From Candidatus Heimdallarchaeota archaeon LC_3 (lineage in GTDB: Archaea > Asgardarchaeota > Heimdallarchaeia > Hodarchaeales > LC-3): a DNA stretch of 64,000 bases. Within the stretch, counting starts at the first letter, position 1, and each line of letters starts with the position of its first letter. A program made the position numbers and the translations under genes. This document shows, piece by piece, positions 53,993 to 63,624 of the stretch. The notes below the pieces were generated by a model, which saw only the letters and a program-made list of their open reading frames with translations, made no database searches and had not been told where the DNA came from. The stretch is taken from the NCBI GenBank assembly GCA_001940645.1, contig MDVS01000020.1, positions 1 to 64,000 on the forward strand, in the 5' to 3' direction.

Positions 53993-55057
53993 TTGAATAA
54001 AATGACATTTTTAGAAATAGAAAAATTGAAAGTTGCTTATGAAGATAACGGAAGAAAAGAGGTCATCATTGAAAATCTGTCCTTTAGCCTAGAAAAAGGA
54101 ATGATTTGCACACTTCTTGGAGAATCTGGATCAGGTAAAACAACACTATTGAAAGCTATTGCTGGATTGACTCCTGTTATAAGTGGAATTATTAAATTAG
54201 ATGGGATTAATATCACAAATTTGTCTGTTTATTTGAGAAATATCGGTTATTTACCACAAGATCCTACATTATTTCAACACTTGAATGTGTTTGAAAATGT
54301 CGCGTTTGGTTTAAGAATCAAAAAGGTTAAAAAAAAAGAGATTGAAAAAAGAGTCAATGAGCTAGCTGAAATTACGGGAATAAGTGAAATACTTTTTAAA
54401 TCAGTTGATCAAATCTCGGGAGGACAGGCTCAGAGAGTATCATTATGCAGAGCTTTAGCCCCTAATCCATCTTTATTATTATTCGATGAACCATTTTCTT
54501 CTTTAGACTCAAATTTAAGATATAACTTAGTATTGGAGTTTAAAAAAATACAAAGTCAGTTAAATATTACAACTCTTCATGTTACACATGATCAATACGA
54601 AGCAAGATTAATTGCTGATTATATTGGAATTATAACAAAACAAACTTTGGCACAATTTGATAAGAAAGAAGAAATAAAGCCCAAAAATTGGAAAATTGCA
54701 CAAATATTGGGATATCCTAATGTAATTTCTCCAGATATCTATCCTGATCTTGGATTCTCTGATGATTTCATTAAACAAAATGATAAAGGTGGGTATTTAA
54801 ATCCAGAAATATTAAAAATTTCCAATTTAGATAAATCTAACATAAAAGGATTTGTAGTAAACAAAAATCCAGATTTAGAAAAAAATGTTAACAGTTTTGA
54901 AAAATCTAGCAATAATATTCCTAAAATCTGGATCAATTTAAATAGAAGAAAGAAAAAGAAATCAATATTCTTATTAGGTATAAATGATGAGATAACTGAA
55001 CAAAATAAGACAGTTTATTTAGCTAATGTCTCTGAATCTTTTGTTTCATTCAACTAA
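53993..55057 (+). CDS. ABC importer ATP-binding protein
   Basis: A 354-residue ATPase with Walker A LGESGSGKTT, Q-loop YLPQDPTLFQHLNV, signature ISGGQAQRVSLCRALA, Walker B LLLFDEPFSSLD and switch His in TTLHVTHDQYEA. After residue 230 an additional small C-terminal domain continues, as in the ThiQ/FbpC/PotA (OPN) group that have regulatory ends. The TTG or internal ATG at 54001 may be the start. It is the last gene of the three-gene importer operon and is convergent with the GT87-like gene, five bases away. Confidence 0.9.
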   Translation: MNKMTFLEIEKLKVAYEDNGRKEVIIENLSFSLEKGMICTLLGESGSGKTTLLKAIAGLTPVISGIIKLDGINITNLSVYLRNIGYLPQDPTLFQHLNVFENVAFGLRIKKVKKKEIEKRVNELAEITGISEILFKSVDQISGGQAQRVSLCRALAPNPSLLLFDEPFSSLDSNLRYNLVLEFKKIQSQLNITTLHVTHDQYEARLIADYIGIITKQTLAQFDKKEEIKPKNWKIAQILGYPNVISPDIYPDLGFSDDFIKQNDKGGYLNPEILKISNLDKSNIKGFVVNKNPDLEKNVNSFEKSSNNIPKIWINLNRRKKKKSIFLLGINDEITEQNKTVYLANVSESFVSFN

Positions 55058-55062
55058 TTTTA

Positions 55063-56241
55063 TTACAAAACTTTTCTTAAACCCGAGTTTGGATAAGAAT
55101 TGACTGGTTCTAAAAGGGGATCAAGATCGTCATTCTCAAGAATCATAACAAAAAACCAGTGAAACATAGTTACAATGAACAATTCTGTTGCCATAAAGGG
55201 TAAAAGGAATAACATGATAAATTGTAGATACATGATTTTCTCATACGTATTTCTTCCAACCTTTAAGGCAAAAATCAAAGTTAAAATACTTAATAAAAGA
55301 AAGACTATGTTATAATATCCTAATAACCCTTCAAACATAGCATCGAGATGTAACATAATTTCTACAAGTAAAGGTCCTTGTATTGTAGCTAATCCTTCTC
55401 TTCTGCCAATTTCTCCTTGATATAAAATTGTGCTCTCTAAAACATTAAAAAAACCAAAAGGGATCATAGTAAGGGCAAGTATGACAGAACCAAATAAATA
55501 AGGAATTAGATTTGACATTGATCTCGTATCTAATGATTGCTTTAGGTCATCAATCATATGAATTATTAAATGCAACCCTGGAGCATATTTGATAGATGCT
55601 CCCATTACATATCCTGTGTAACCAATAGAATTTTTGTTTCTCTGCAAAAAATAATATCCTATAACAAATAATAGTAACATTAAAGTAGAATTTGTCATTA
55701 AAAAATGAGAAACAAATACAGCATAAATTGGAAAAAGTCTTTTATTTTCTAAATTTACTATTTGTTTTACTAAAGGATAAAGAATGGAAAGGAGAAATAA
55801 ATTGGTTAAAAGAAACCAGAAATTATAAATTTGAGGTATAAGACCGTTAAGCCATCCGAAAAGTACAAAGAAGAATGTATGAATAAATAAATCAGGAGGA
55901 AAATAATGATAAACACCATTAATCGTCGTTCCGTCTTTTAATAAATGTTGGACAACCTTATCTATCTCTGGCAAATTTGGATCGTAAACATTTACACCTT
56001 GAAGAAATCCATCTCGTATTGCAGTTGTAATGGCAAGACTTACATCAGAGTGAAAAATAAAGATTACTGCAATAGTCATTATAGGTGTATAAATTACAAA
56101 GAATAGCCAGATCCATTTTAGAGAACCATTTTTCAATCTGTCTCCTAATCGAATTCTCTGATGATCTCTTACAAGCCAAAGAAAAAATAAAAACCCAAAA
56201 AAAATATTATAGGCAACAGATTGAAGATTGATTTCTATCAT
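55063..56241 (-). CDS. GT87-like polyprenol-phosphate mannosyltransferase family membrane protein
   Basis: A polytopic protein of about 392 residues with roughly ten membrane helices. The early extracytoplasmic loop GVNVYDP followed by YHYFPPDLFIHTFFFVLFGW and the later KYAPGLHLI are typical of the GT87/PimE-like GT-C family. These enzymes add sugars from polyprenyl-phosphate donors to lipids outside the cell. ATG at 56241 is preferred to TTG at 56250. It lies downstream of the large WD40 gene on the same strand. Confidence 0.65.
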   Translation of the reverse strand: MIEINLQSVAYNIFFGFLFFLWLVRDHQRIRLGDRLKNGSLKWIWLFFVIYTPIMTIAVIFIFHSDVSLAITTAIRDGFLQGVNVYDPNLPEIDKVVQHLLKDGTTINGVYHYFPPDLFIHTFFFVLFGWLNGLIPQIYNFWFLLTNLFLLSILYPLVKQIVNLENKRLFPIYAVFVSHFLMTNSTLMLLLFVIGYYFLQRNKNSIGYTGYVMGASIKYAPGLHLIIHMIDDLKQSLDTRSMSNLIPYLFGSVILALTMIPFGFFNVLESTILYQGEIGRREGLATIQGPLLVEIMLHLDAMFEGLLGYYNIVFLLLSILTLIFALKVGRNTYEKIMYLQFIMLFLLPFMATELFIVTMFHWFFVMILENDDLDPLLEPVNSYPNSGLRKVL

Positions 56242-56272
56242 AGAACACAAATTTATTTTTTCAGGATATTAC

Positions 56273-58438
56273 TTAATTTTTATTAAGAATTTTTTTGACA
56301 TCTTCTAGTATTGTTTCCACATCTTTATTAGAAAAGGATTCTAAACTTTTTTGCAATCTTTCATATATCGAAAGAAGTTTTTTGTTATTTGTAAATTTTG
56401 ATTTATAGCTATTAAGCCAATGTTGTCTATAAATCAACCAGAAAATGTATTCATTTTTGCTTTGTTGATTGTTTAATGTTAGATTTTCAACATCCTCAAG
56501 TTCATTTTCTAAATCGACAAGTAATAAGTCAAAATCTGAAACTGAATTATCAATTCGATAAGTTAATGCATCAATTTCTGGAGTGATCTTAAATAATTCA
56601 CCTATATCAGTTGAAACAAAGTAATCTATCTCATTTTTATTCAAAGCTATAGCTTTTGCATTAGTTGAAAAAAAGGATTGGCTAATAGCTGTTTCATTAT
56701 TCGAGAATAGTATTGATGAGTTATCATCACTGATAGTGATGAAAAATTCATTCTTAGCTTCAACTATAGCCTTAACAGCATCATTATGCAAATTTATTGA
56801 ATTAGAGATTTTTCCGGAGAGAGTTTCAAATACTATAATATCACCATTTTTTCCTCCAGAATAGAGCTTTTTATCATCTTTGGAAAACATAAGAGAAATT
56901 ACATGATCTTTATGACCTTTCATTACTATTCTATTCGTAAATGTTTCTGTATCGAATAAAGCAATAGTATGATCATTACTTGCTGTAGCAAAATACTTTC
57001 CACTGTGTGATATTAAAATACTATTCACTGAATGCCTATGATGATTGTATACTGCAAGTTCTTTTGTTTCTATAGGAAAATTTTCTTTAGCTTCTTCATT
57101 TGAATTCAATTCGTTAAAAAGAACACTTAAATCAAATTTCCTAATAGTAGTATCATTTGAGCAAGATAATATATATTTTGAATCTTTATTAAAAGTGATT
57201 CCCCTAATTGCGCTTTTATGACCCATAGCAATAGCTAAATGAGACCAATCATTAGAATCCCACATTTTAATAGTTTTATCGTTACTAGAAGTAACAATTA
57301 TATCCCGGTTTTCGGAAATATTAATTGAAAAGATTGAATTAATTGAGGAATCATGTAAATTAGGTAAGGTTTCTATAATTTTTCCAGTTAGTGAAGTTCT
57401 GACAATATCTCCAGTCTCTATTCCTAATAATAAGGAATTCTGGTCAGGACTTAAGGATATTGATGAAATAATGTCTATATTTTTCTCTAATTTTAATATT
57501 TCTTCTCCTTCATCAACTAAAACTATTCTAACAGTTCCATCAGCTGATACATATGCTAATTTTGATCCATCATTACTCCAGGCAATGCTTTTAATCGATA
57601 AAATTGGACCACGAAATCTTTTAACTGCTTTTGGGTTTATGAGCTGGAAAATAGCAATTGAACGATCATAAGATCCTGTAGCAAAATAATTATTCTTTTT
57701 TCCCGGTCTGAATTTTATACAAAAAACAGCAATTCCATGAGGTTTAAAGTTAAATAACTCTTGATAGTTTTCCAAGTCCCAAAGTTTAACAGTTTCATCA
57801 ATAGAACAAGAAATCATAAAGTATTTTCCTTTTGGTGATCGTTCAGAAATATCTATACCTTGAACTGGTAATGTGTGAGCTGGAATATCAAGAATTTTAA
57901 CACCCAGCTTCAAATCAATAATTGAGATTTTAGAGGTTGTTCCTACGATAACAATATCCTCAGTGGGATGATTTGCAAGTGAAATAATTGAATATAGATC
58001 AATTTCATATAATAATTTCTTAGATTCAAAGCTATATACGCGTAATTTTTTATCCTTTCCACCTGCAATAAGTTTTGATCCATCCTTGGAAAAAATAACA
58101 GCATTTAAAGCTTTAGTAGATTCTAAAAAACAATATTCTTCCTTTAATGCTTCAATATTCCATATTCTTAAAGTTTTATCATCAGATACACTTGCTATGT
58201 AAGATTGAGATGGATGAATTTCAATGTCATTTATTGGAGCTAAATGACCCTCAAAGAAAGCTAATTCCTCTCCATCAATATTAAAAATTCTAATTGTATC
58301 ATCTGATGAACCTGTAACAAATCTATTATCATCTTGTAAAAATTTAATTGTATTAATTCCAGCTGAATGCCTAGTTTTATGAGAAATTAATGTTTGCTTT
58401 GAAAGATGAAATTTAACAACAGAAGGAAGTCTAAACAT
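56273..58438 (-). CDS. Large WD40 protein with two propellers and a helical tail, about 721 aa
   Basis: At least twelve WD40-type blades, for example FVTGSSDDTIRIFNIDGE, YIASVSDDKTLRIWNIEA, MISCSIDETVKLWDLENY, DIIVTSSNDKTIKMWDSND, ILSCSNDTTIRKFDL and KYFATASNDHTIALFDTET, up to about residue 600. That fits two seven-bladed propellers side by side, as in large eukaryote-like scaffold proteins. The last 80 residues are charged and helical. No signal peptide. The start is ATG at 58438 or TTG at 58447. It could scaffold protein complexes; a partner is not evident. It lies 32 bases upstream of the GT87-like gene. Confidence 0.85.
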   Translation of the reverse strand: MFRLPSVVKFHLSKQTLISHKTRHSAGINTIKFLQDDNRFVTGSSDDTIRIFNIDGEELAFFEGHLAPINDIEIHPSQSYIASVSDDKTLRIWNIEALKEEYCFLESTKALNAVIFSKDGSKLIAGGKDKKLRVYSFESKKLLYEIDLYSIISLANHPTEDIVIVGTTSKISIIDLKLGVKILDIPAHTLPVQGIDISERSPKGKYFMISCSIDETVKLWDLENYQELFNFKPHGIAVFCIKFRPGKKNNYFATGSYDRSIAIFQLINPKAVKRFRGPILSIKSIAWSNDGSKLAYVSADGTVRIVLVDEGEEILKLEKNIDIISSISLSPDQNSLLLGIETGDIVRTSLTGKIIETLPNLHDSSINSIFSINISENRDIIVTSSNDKTIKMWDSNDWSHLAIAMGHKSAIRGITFNKDSKYILSCSNDTTIRKFDLSVLFNELNSNEEAKENFPIETKELAVYNHHRHSVNSILISHSGKYFATASNDHTIALFDTETFTNRIVMKGHKDHVISLMFSKDDKKLYSGGKNGDIIVFETLSGKISNSINLHNDAVKAIVEAKNEFFITISDDNSSILFSNNETAISQSFFSTNAKAIALNKNEIDYFVSTDIGELFKITPEIDALTYRIDNSVSDFDLLLVDLENELEDVENLTLNNQQSKNEYIFWLIYRQHWLNSYKSKFTNNKKLLSIYERLQKSLESFSNKDVETILEDVKKILNKN

Positions 58439-58567
58439 AGCTTTCAAAATTTAGATAGTTATTGAGTATATTTGTTTTTCTCTTTGATATTTTATGTCGG
58501 ATTGAATATTAAAAGAAACAGAAAAAAAAGTTAACCCAAATTAGAAGTCAAATCAGGATTTATCCAA

Positions 58568-59254
58568 TTAAGAAGCTGAAAGATTAATATTTTTTCTATT
58601 GCTAAGGAGTTTGTAGAGAATTATTGATATTGCTAATAAACTAGGTCCAATAATATATAATCCTAAAAATATTGGACTGCCACCTGGTAAAAGTTCATTT
58701 ATTATTGGTATTTGTGATAAGATTGTCGAACCAGATGTAATTAATCCACCCGTTGCACCTATTAATATCAAAAAAGAAAATCCATAAATAATCGAGATAA
58801 CATAAATAAGCTGAATAGTTATGTCTGTTTGATACATGTGTTTATTTCCTTTATAAGTTACAAAATATAATCGTATAATTCCAACTACTAAGAAAATGTT
58901 AAAGGCTATCAATGTCATGGCAATTTTATATGTTAACAGGCTACTAGATAGTGAATTAGTAATTCCAATCACAAACAGATTTAAATCAGTTATAATAAAT
59001 GATTCTACACCTGCTGCATCAAGAATACCACTTACAGTTGAAATTATTATTCCCAATAATCCAATAATACCTGAAATATGTGCTACAAAGTCAAGTTTAG
59101 TAACAATGTCTTTTCCAAAAACTTTCAGAATTTTTTCTGGAATTTTATCATTAGATATTAATAAATGTAATATAAAACCACTTACTGTTGCAAATACTGT
59201 AATAAATAACCCACCGATGGGAAAATGTACTACTGGAGAATGTAAAGAAACCAA
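58568..59254 (-). CDS. DUF2231-like multi-pass membrane protein
   Basis: A 228-residue protein with about six membrane helices. It begins LHSPVVHFPIGGLFITVF, a close match to the HPPLVHFPIG opening of DUF2231/rubredoxin-linked membrane proteins, whose role may be redox related. No haem-binding motif is obvious beyond the single early His pair. The start is TTG at 59254, directly after the TAA of the upstream small gene, which indicates translational coupling. Confidence 0.55.
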   Translation of the reverse strand: MVSLHSPVVHFPIGGLFITVFATVSGFILHLLISNDKIPEKILKVFGKDIVTKLDFVAHISGIIGLLGIIISTVSGILDAAGVESFIITDLNLFVIGITNSLSSSLLTYKIAMTLIAFNIFLVVGIIRLYFVTYKGNKHMYQTDITIQLIYVISIIYGFSFLILIGATGGLITSGSTILSQIPIINELLPGGSPIFLGLYIIGPSLLAISIILYKLLSNRKNINLSAS

Positions 59255-59255
59255 T

Positions 59256-59510
59256 TTAAATCACTTTAGTAATTCCAATTTCATTTTTAACAGAATTAAT
59301 CTTATTTATATCAAATATTCCTTTAATTAAGAAAATATTAAATGTCAAGACAAGAGCTAATAAAAGAATTAAACCCGAAAAGTTAACGAATTGTTGCTTA
59401 ATAAAAATATCCCTAATTTCTATTCCGTAAGTAAAGATTCTAATACTCAAAGCATAAAGAATAAGTAAAAAAGAATATGTAGCAAAAATTAGAAAATCTT
59501 TTTTATCCAA
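59256..59510 (-). CDS. Small two-helix membrane protein, 84 aa
   Basis: Two hydrophobic helices (about residues 6-30 and 40-65) with a lysine-rich start. Family unknown. Its stop codon directly precedes the TTG start of the DUF2231-like gene, so the two form an operon and may be subunits of one membrane complex. Confidence 0.5.
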   Translation of the reverse strand: MDKKDFLIFATYSFLLILYALSIRIFTYGIEIRDIFIKQQFVNFSGLILLLALVLTFNIFLIKGIFDINKINSVKNEIGITKVI

Positions 59511-59671
59511 CTTTCAAACACCTAAATCAATTTTTTCTATTTACTTAACTATTGTTAAGTTTAATTTATAAACTTATTCGTTTACAAAAAAAAATAGATA
59601 AAACTGAATTATCAAATTATTCCTTAAATAAAATCAAGATTGTATTTGAAACTGGTAAAAAATATTGAAAA

Positions 59672-60199
59672 TTAATAAAAATCACTGATCTTTTTTATTT
59701 TTGTAGGGTTCTCAATTTCAAGCAATTTCTTCTTGAGTTCAATTCCCCCACTAAATCCTCCAAGTCCATCTGATGCTAAAACACGATGACACCCAACAAT
59801 AATAGGAATCGGATTACTTCCTGTAGCTGAACCAACTGCTTGATATCCTTTTGTGCCTAAAGCAGTTGAGATATCTTTATAAGTTATTTTCTTTCCGTAA
59901 AGAACTTTTAATATCTCCTTCCATACGTTTATTTGAAATTCACTATCAGAAAAGTAAGAAAAATCTATAGGAACAGTAAAAACTTTCAAATCACCTATTA
60001 AGTAAGAATGGATTTCTTTACTTACTAATTCCAAGATAGAATGATTTTTTTTTTCAATTAAATCTGATTCCAACCTTGAAATTCGTTCTAAAAAATTATT
60101 AGTATCTTCAGAGGGTAATTTAATAGCAACAACAGCATCATCTGTGGATACATATGTGAATAATCCTAATTTAGTATTATCACTCCTATAATAGATCAT
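59672..60199 (-). CDS. ogt: O6-alkylguanine-DNA alkyltransferase (Ogt-like)
   Basis: Transfers alkyl groups from O6-alkylguanine to its own cysteine. The C-terminal domain has the helix-turn-helix (KITYKDISTALGTKGYQAVG), SNPIPI, the active-site motif with Cys137 and the GLGGFSGGIELKKKLLEIE end. The usual Pro before the active-site Cys is Gly136 here (VGCHRV instead of PCHRV), an odd change in a very conserved position. The N-terminal 80 residues are the usual variable ones. Length of 175 residues is normal. Confidence 0.85.
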   Translation of the reverse strand: MIYYRSDNTKLGLFTYVSTDDAVVAIKLPSEDTNNFLERISRLESDLIEKKNHSILELVSKEIHSYLIGDLKVFTVPIDFSYFSDSEFQINVWKEILKVLYGKKITYKDISTALGTKGYQAVGSATGSNPIPIIVGCHRVLASDGLGGFSGGIELKKKLLEIENPTKIKKISDFY

Positions 60200-60477
60200 A
60201 ATAAGTCCTAAATAAAAAATATTATTAAAATTAAATAGATTTATTGATAAAAACTTTTTTTTAATTGAGCTTTTTATTTTTATTAGATTACAAGCAAATT
60301 TACTTAGAGATTGTTAAAAGCAAAGGGTGTCCTAATTAACTTTTTTGTTAGCAAAAAAGAATATTAGGACAAGAAAATGACATTTGTACACTTAATAATT
60401 CAAATTATTAAACATTAATTAAACGCATTTTAAGAAAAGATAATACTCTTTTCTGTATATACGGTTGTGGGTTTAAA

Positions 60478-61272
60478 TTGAAAATATTAGTTTTAATAAA
60501 AGAAATAATAAACACATTATCTGTTGATGTTGAAGAAGATGAATGGCTTCCGAAAGAAATGGATAGTGATGATATAATGATGAATCCAAATGACAAGCAT
60601 GCTATTGAGGCTGCATTAGTTCTTAAAGAAACAAATGAAGGGTCAACAGTTCATGCAATGTCTATGGGATCAGAAAATGCACTCAGTGTATTAAGAGAAG
60701 CTGTTGCAATGGGATGTGATAGTGCTTCTCGAATAGATTATGAAGAATTTCTACCTTCTGAAGGAAAAGCTGAGATATTAACTAAAGCGATAAGTAAGGA
60801 TTCATATGACCTAATATTAACAGGAATGGTTGGTGATTTTGGAAGTTCACAGATTCCAGTTTTAATTGCTTCTAAAATGAATTTCCCACATATTACTTAT
60901 GCAAATACGCTTGAAGTTGATGGAAATTCTTTTGCTGCTGATCGATATATTGAAGGAGGAGCAATTAAAATAAAAGTCACAATGCCTTGCATAGTTTCAG
61001 TAGCTTCAACTGCTAATGAACCAAGATATACTAGTGTAAAACGAATTTTAGTAGCTAAGAGAACACAGATCCCTGTTTTCAGTTTGGATGACTTAGAGCT
61101 AGATGAAGATAGTTTATCAAATATTGGTGGTTTGGAGTTTTCAGCGATTGAAAAACCTGACATTGAGGAAAAAGAAATCATCAAAATTGAAACTGATGAT
61201 TTAGAAGAAGGAGTTAGCGAATTGTTATCAAAACTTAAAGAATCTGGAGTCGATCTAGGAGGTTTTAAATAA
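60478..61272 (+). CDS. etfB: Electron transfer flavoprotein beta subunit
   Basis: Beta subunit of the ETF dimer that accepts electrons from acyl-CoA dehydrogenases. It starts MKILVLIKEI, has PNDKHAIEAALVLKE, LREAVAMGCDSASRI, the DLILTGMVGDFGSSQIPV site and the PRYTSVKRILVAKRTQI region, which are family motifs. Length of 264 residues is normal. The start is TTG at 60478. It overlaps the etfA start by one base (TAATG), giving tight coupling. Confidence 0.93.
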   Translation: MKILVLIKEIINTLSVDVEEDEWLPKEMDSDDIMMNPNDKHAIEAALVLKETNEGSTVHAMSMGSENALSVLREAVAMGCDSASRIDYEEFLPSEGKAEILTKAISKDSYDLILTGMVGDFGSSQIPVLIASKMNFPHITYANTLEVDGNSFAADRYIEGGAIKIKVTMPCIVSVASTANEPRYTSVKRILVAKRTQIPVFSLDDLELDEDSLSNIGGLEFSAIEKPDIEEKEIIKIETDDLEEGVSELLSKLKESGVDLGGFK

Positions 61273-62243
61273 TGAGTAATGAAATCATGGTTTTTGTAGA
61301 GATACAAGGAGGAGAAATAGCAAATACATCTAAAAGTGCATTTACAGTAGCACAAGCATTGGCAGAATCAAAAGGATGGAATATTTCTGTGTTAATTCTA
61401 GGATCTGGAATTGATGCCAAAGCTAAAGAATGTTCACAGTATAGTGCTTCTAAGACGTATTATTATGACCATCAAGAACTTCAAAATTACAGGAGTTTAC
61501 CTTTTACTAAAGTAATGTTACAATGTATAAAGGAAAATTCACCAGAAGTTATAATTTTTGGGTATTCTACCACTTCAACTGATTTTGCTGCCAGAGTATC
61601 AACTTCAGCTGGAGTAGGGTTATTAACTGGTGCTACAGAAATAAATTGGGATGGAGATAACATTTCTGTAATAAGACCTATTTACAATGACAAATTAAAT
61701 CAAAAATTTTTGTTAAAAGGAAATCCGAAAATGATTATTCTCGGTCCCGGTGCTTTTGCAGCAGTTAAACCCGACTCGAGTAAGTCTGGAGAAATTATCA
61801 ACTGTACAGCTAATTTTGAGGAAGGAGATTTAATTGAAACAGTTGTTTCGACAGAAACAGTAGAAAGAAGTGTTGATTTAAGTGAAGCTAAATTGATAGT
61901 CAGTGGCGGGCGAGGCGTAGGAAGTAAAGAGAAATTTAAAGTAATTTTCGATACTGCTGAAGCTCTAGGAGGACAGGTTGCTTCTTCACGTGCTGTTTGG
62001 GATGCTGGATGGTTGGAAAATGATTTTCACGTTGGACAAACTGGTCAAACAGTAGCTCCAGATGTTTATATTGCTGCAGGGATAAGTGGGGCAGTCCAAC
62101 ACACAGCAGGAATGAAAAAATCAAAAACAATTATAATAATCAATACTGATCCTGATGCACCAATATGGTCTGTTGGGCATTTTGGAATTGTTGGTGATTT
62201 ACATAAAGTTCTTCCTCTAATATCGCAGAAAATAAAAGAATAG
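61272..62243 (+). CDS. etfA: Electron transfer flavoprotein alpha subunit
   Basis: Alpha subunit, which carries the FAD. The C-terminal FAD signature is complete: GQTVAPDVYIAAGISGAVQH followed by AGMKKSKTIIIINTDPDAPI and the GIVGDLHKVLP end. SGGRGVGSKEKF is the domain-II entry. Length of 323 residues is normal. Together with etfB it links dehydrogenases to a quinone reductase. Which member of the ETF groups it is (bifurcating or not) is not decided by eye. Confidence 0.95.
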   Translation: MSNEIMVFVEIQGGEIANTSKSAFTVAQALAESKGWNISVLILGSGIDAKAKECSQYSASKTYYYDHQELQNYRSLPFTKVMLQCIKENSPEVIIFGYSTTSTDFAARVSTSAGVGLLTGATEINWDGDNISVIRPIYNDKLNQKFLLKGNPKMIILGPGAFAAVKPDSSKSGEIINCTANFEEGDLIETVVSTETVERSVDLSEAKLIVSGGRGVGSKEKFKVIFDTAEALGGQVASSRAVWDAGWLENDFHVGQTGQTVAPDVYIAAGISGAVQHTAGMKKSKTIIIINTDPDAPIWSVGHFGIVGDLHKVLPLISQKIKE

Positions 62244-62383
62244 AATTATTCTTTTAAAATAAACCATTAAAAATCATTATCCCTTTTTTAAAATCCTATT
62301 TTTTAATTTGATTCAAAAATTTCTTTTAAAATATTTAACATCCATTATTAATGTAATTAAATTTCAGAAATTTTTGATAGTTT

Positions 62384-63388
62384 ATGAAAGTTGCTCAATA
62401 TTTCTCCTTTGGAAACCCGTTAGAAGTTTTAGAACTAGTTGATATTAAAATTGATGATATAAATGATAATGAAGTGCGAATTGCTTTAGAGGCTGCTTCC
62501 ATAAATCCTGCTGATTTACTCGCTATTCATGGATTATATCCAATTCGTCCTTCATTACCTGCTATTCCTGGTAGTGAGGGTGTTGGTAGAATTGTTGAAG
62601 TTGGATCGAAAATTACCAACGTAAGACCCGGAGATCGAGTATTTCTTCCCTTTAAAGTTGGATTGGGAACTTGGAGAGAAGAGATGATTATCACTGGCGA
62701 AGATCTTTTTGCTTTACCAGAAAATGCTGATCCTCTTCAACTAGCTATGTCCTCAGTAAATCCACCCTCTGCTTATTTTATGCTTACGAAGTTTGTTTCA
62801 CTTAATAAAGGTGATTGGGTTATTCAAAATGCTGCTAATTCTGCAGTTGGTCGTTACGTTATTGCATTTGCAAAACTAATGGGAATTAAAACTATTAATA
62901 TTGTTAGAAGAGAATCTATAGTAGACGATCTTCTTGAGTCTGGTGGAGATATTGTTCTAGTAGATGGTCCTGATCTAGCAAAAAGAGTATCAAAAGCAAC
63001 TAAAAAAACCTCTATTAAATTAGCCCTGGATGGTGTTGCTGGGGATGCAACTCATCGATTAAGTCAATGTCTTGCTTTTGAGGGAACTGTTGTAAATTAT
63101 GGTGCAATGAGTATGAAGAAATGTGAACTTGGTGCATCACAAACAATATTCAAACAAATCAAATTAACAGGATTATGGCTTCAAAAATGGACACAAACAG
63201 CACCTGTTAGTGAAGTTAAGTCACTATATCAAAAAACAAATGAAGCGCTAATTAATGGAAGTGTTAAAGTTAAAATAGATACGGTTTATCCTTTTCAAAA
63301 ACTAAATGAAGCAATTAGACATGCTATGAAAGAACAAAGAAATGGAAAAATCCTTATAACTGGACCAGCATTTACTAGAAACATATGA
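62384..63388 (+). CDS. MDR-family reductase, MECR-like trans-2-enoyl-CoA reductase
   Basis: A zinc-free medium-chain dehydrogenase/reductase of 334 residues. It has the PAIPGSEGVGRIVEVGS, RPGDRVFLPFKVGLGTWREE and the MECR-specific SVNPPSAYFMLTKFVSLNKG and GDWVIQNAANSAVGRYVI motifs. MECR/ETR1 enzymes reduce 2-enoyl-CoA (or -ACP) with NADPH in fatty-acid synthesis. It stands directly after the Etf genes, with 140 bases between. NADPH-quinone reductase is the alternative. Confidence 0.8.
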   Translation: MKVAQYFSFGNPLEVLELVDIKIDDINDNEVRIALEAASINPADLLAIHGLYPIRPSLPAIPGSEGVGRIVEVGSKITNVRPGDRVFLPFKVGLGTWREEMIITGEDLFALPENADPLQLAMSSVNPPSAYFMLTKFVSLNKGDWVIQNAANSAVGRYVIAFAKLMGIKTINIVRRESIVDDLLESGGDIVLVDGPDLAKRVSKATKKTSIKLALDGVAGDATHRLSQCLAFEGTVVNYGAMSMKKCELGASQTIFKQIKLTGLWLQKWTQTAPVSEVKSLYQKTNEALINGSVKVKIDTVYPFQKLNEAIRHAMKEQRNGKILITGPAFTRNI

Positions 63389-63624
63389 GGATGATTTTTT
63401 CTTTTCTACCTAAAATATAATGATTTTTTAATAAATTATTAATCAAAGAGAAAAAAACACGAATGAATTTGATTAATTGTTTAGATTTAACTCAGAAAGA
63501 TTTAAGAAAATGATTCAAAGAAAATTTTAATTGATGTAATTCATCTTGTAATGACCAATGAGTCAATAATATTATTCCTTTGATTTATAATAATATATCT
63601 GTCAATATTTAGGTGCATCATTCA

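Noticed and set aside
58896..59330. 144-codon plus-strand frame opposite the DUF2231-like genes
   Set aside because: Antisense of two coupled membrane genes; no motif.
60897..61355. 152-codon minus-strand frame across etfB and etfA
   Set aside because: It crosses two well-supported genes antisense and has no motif.
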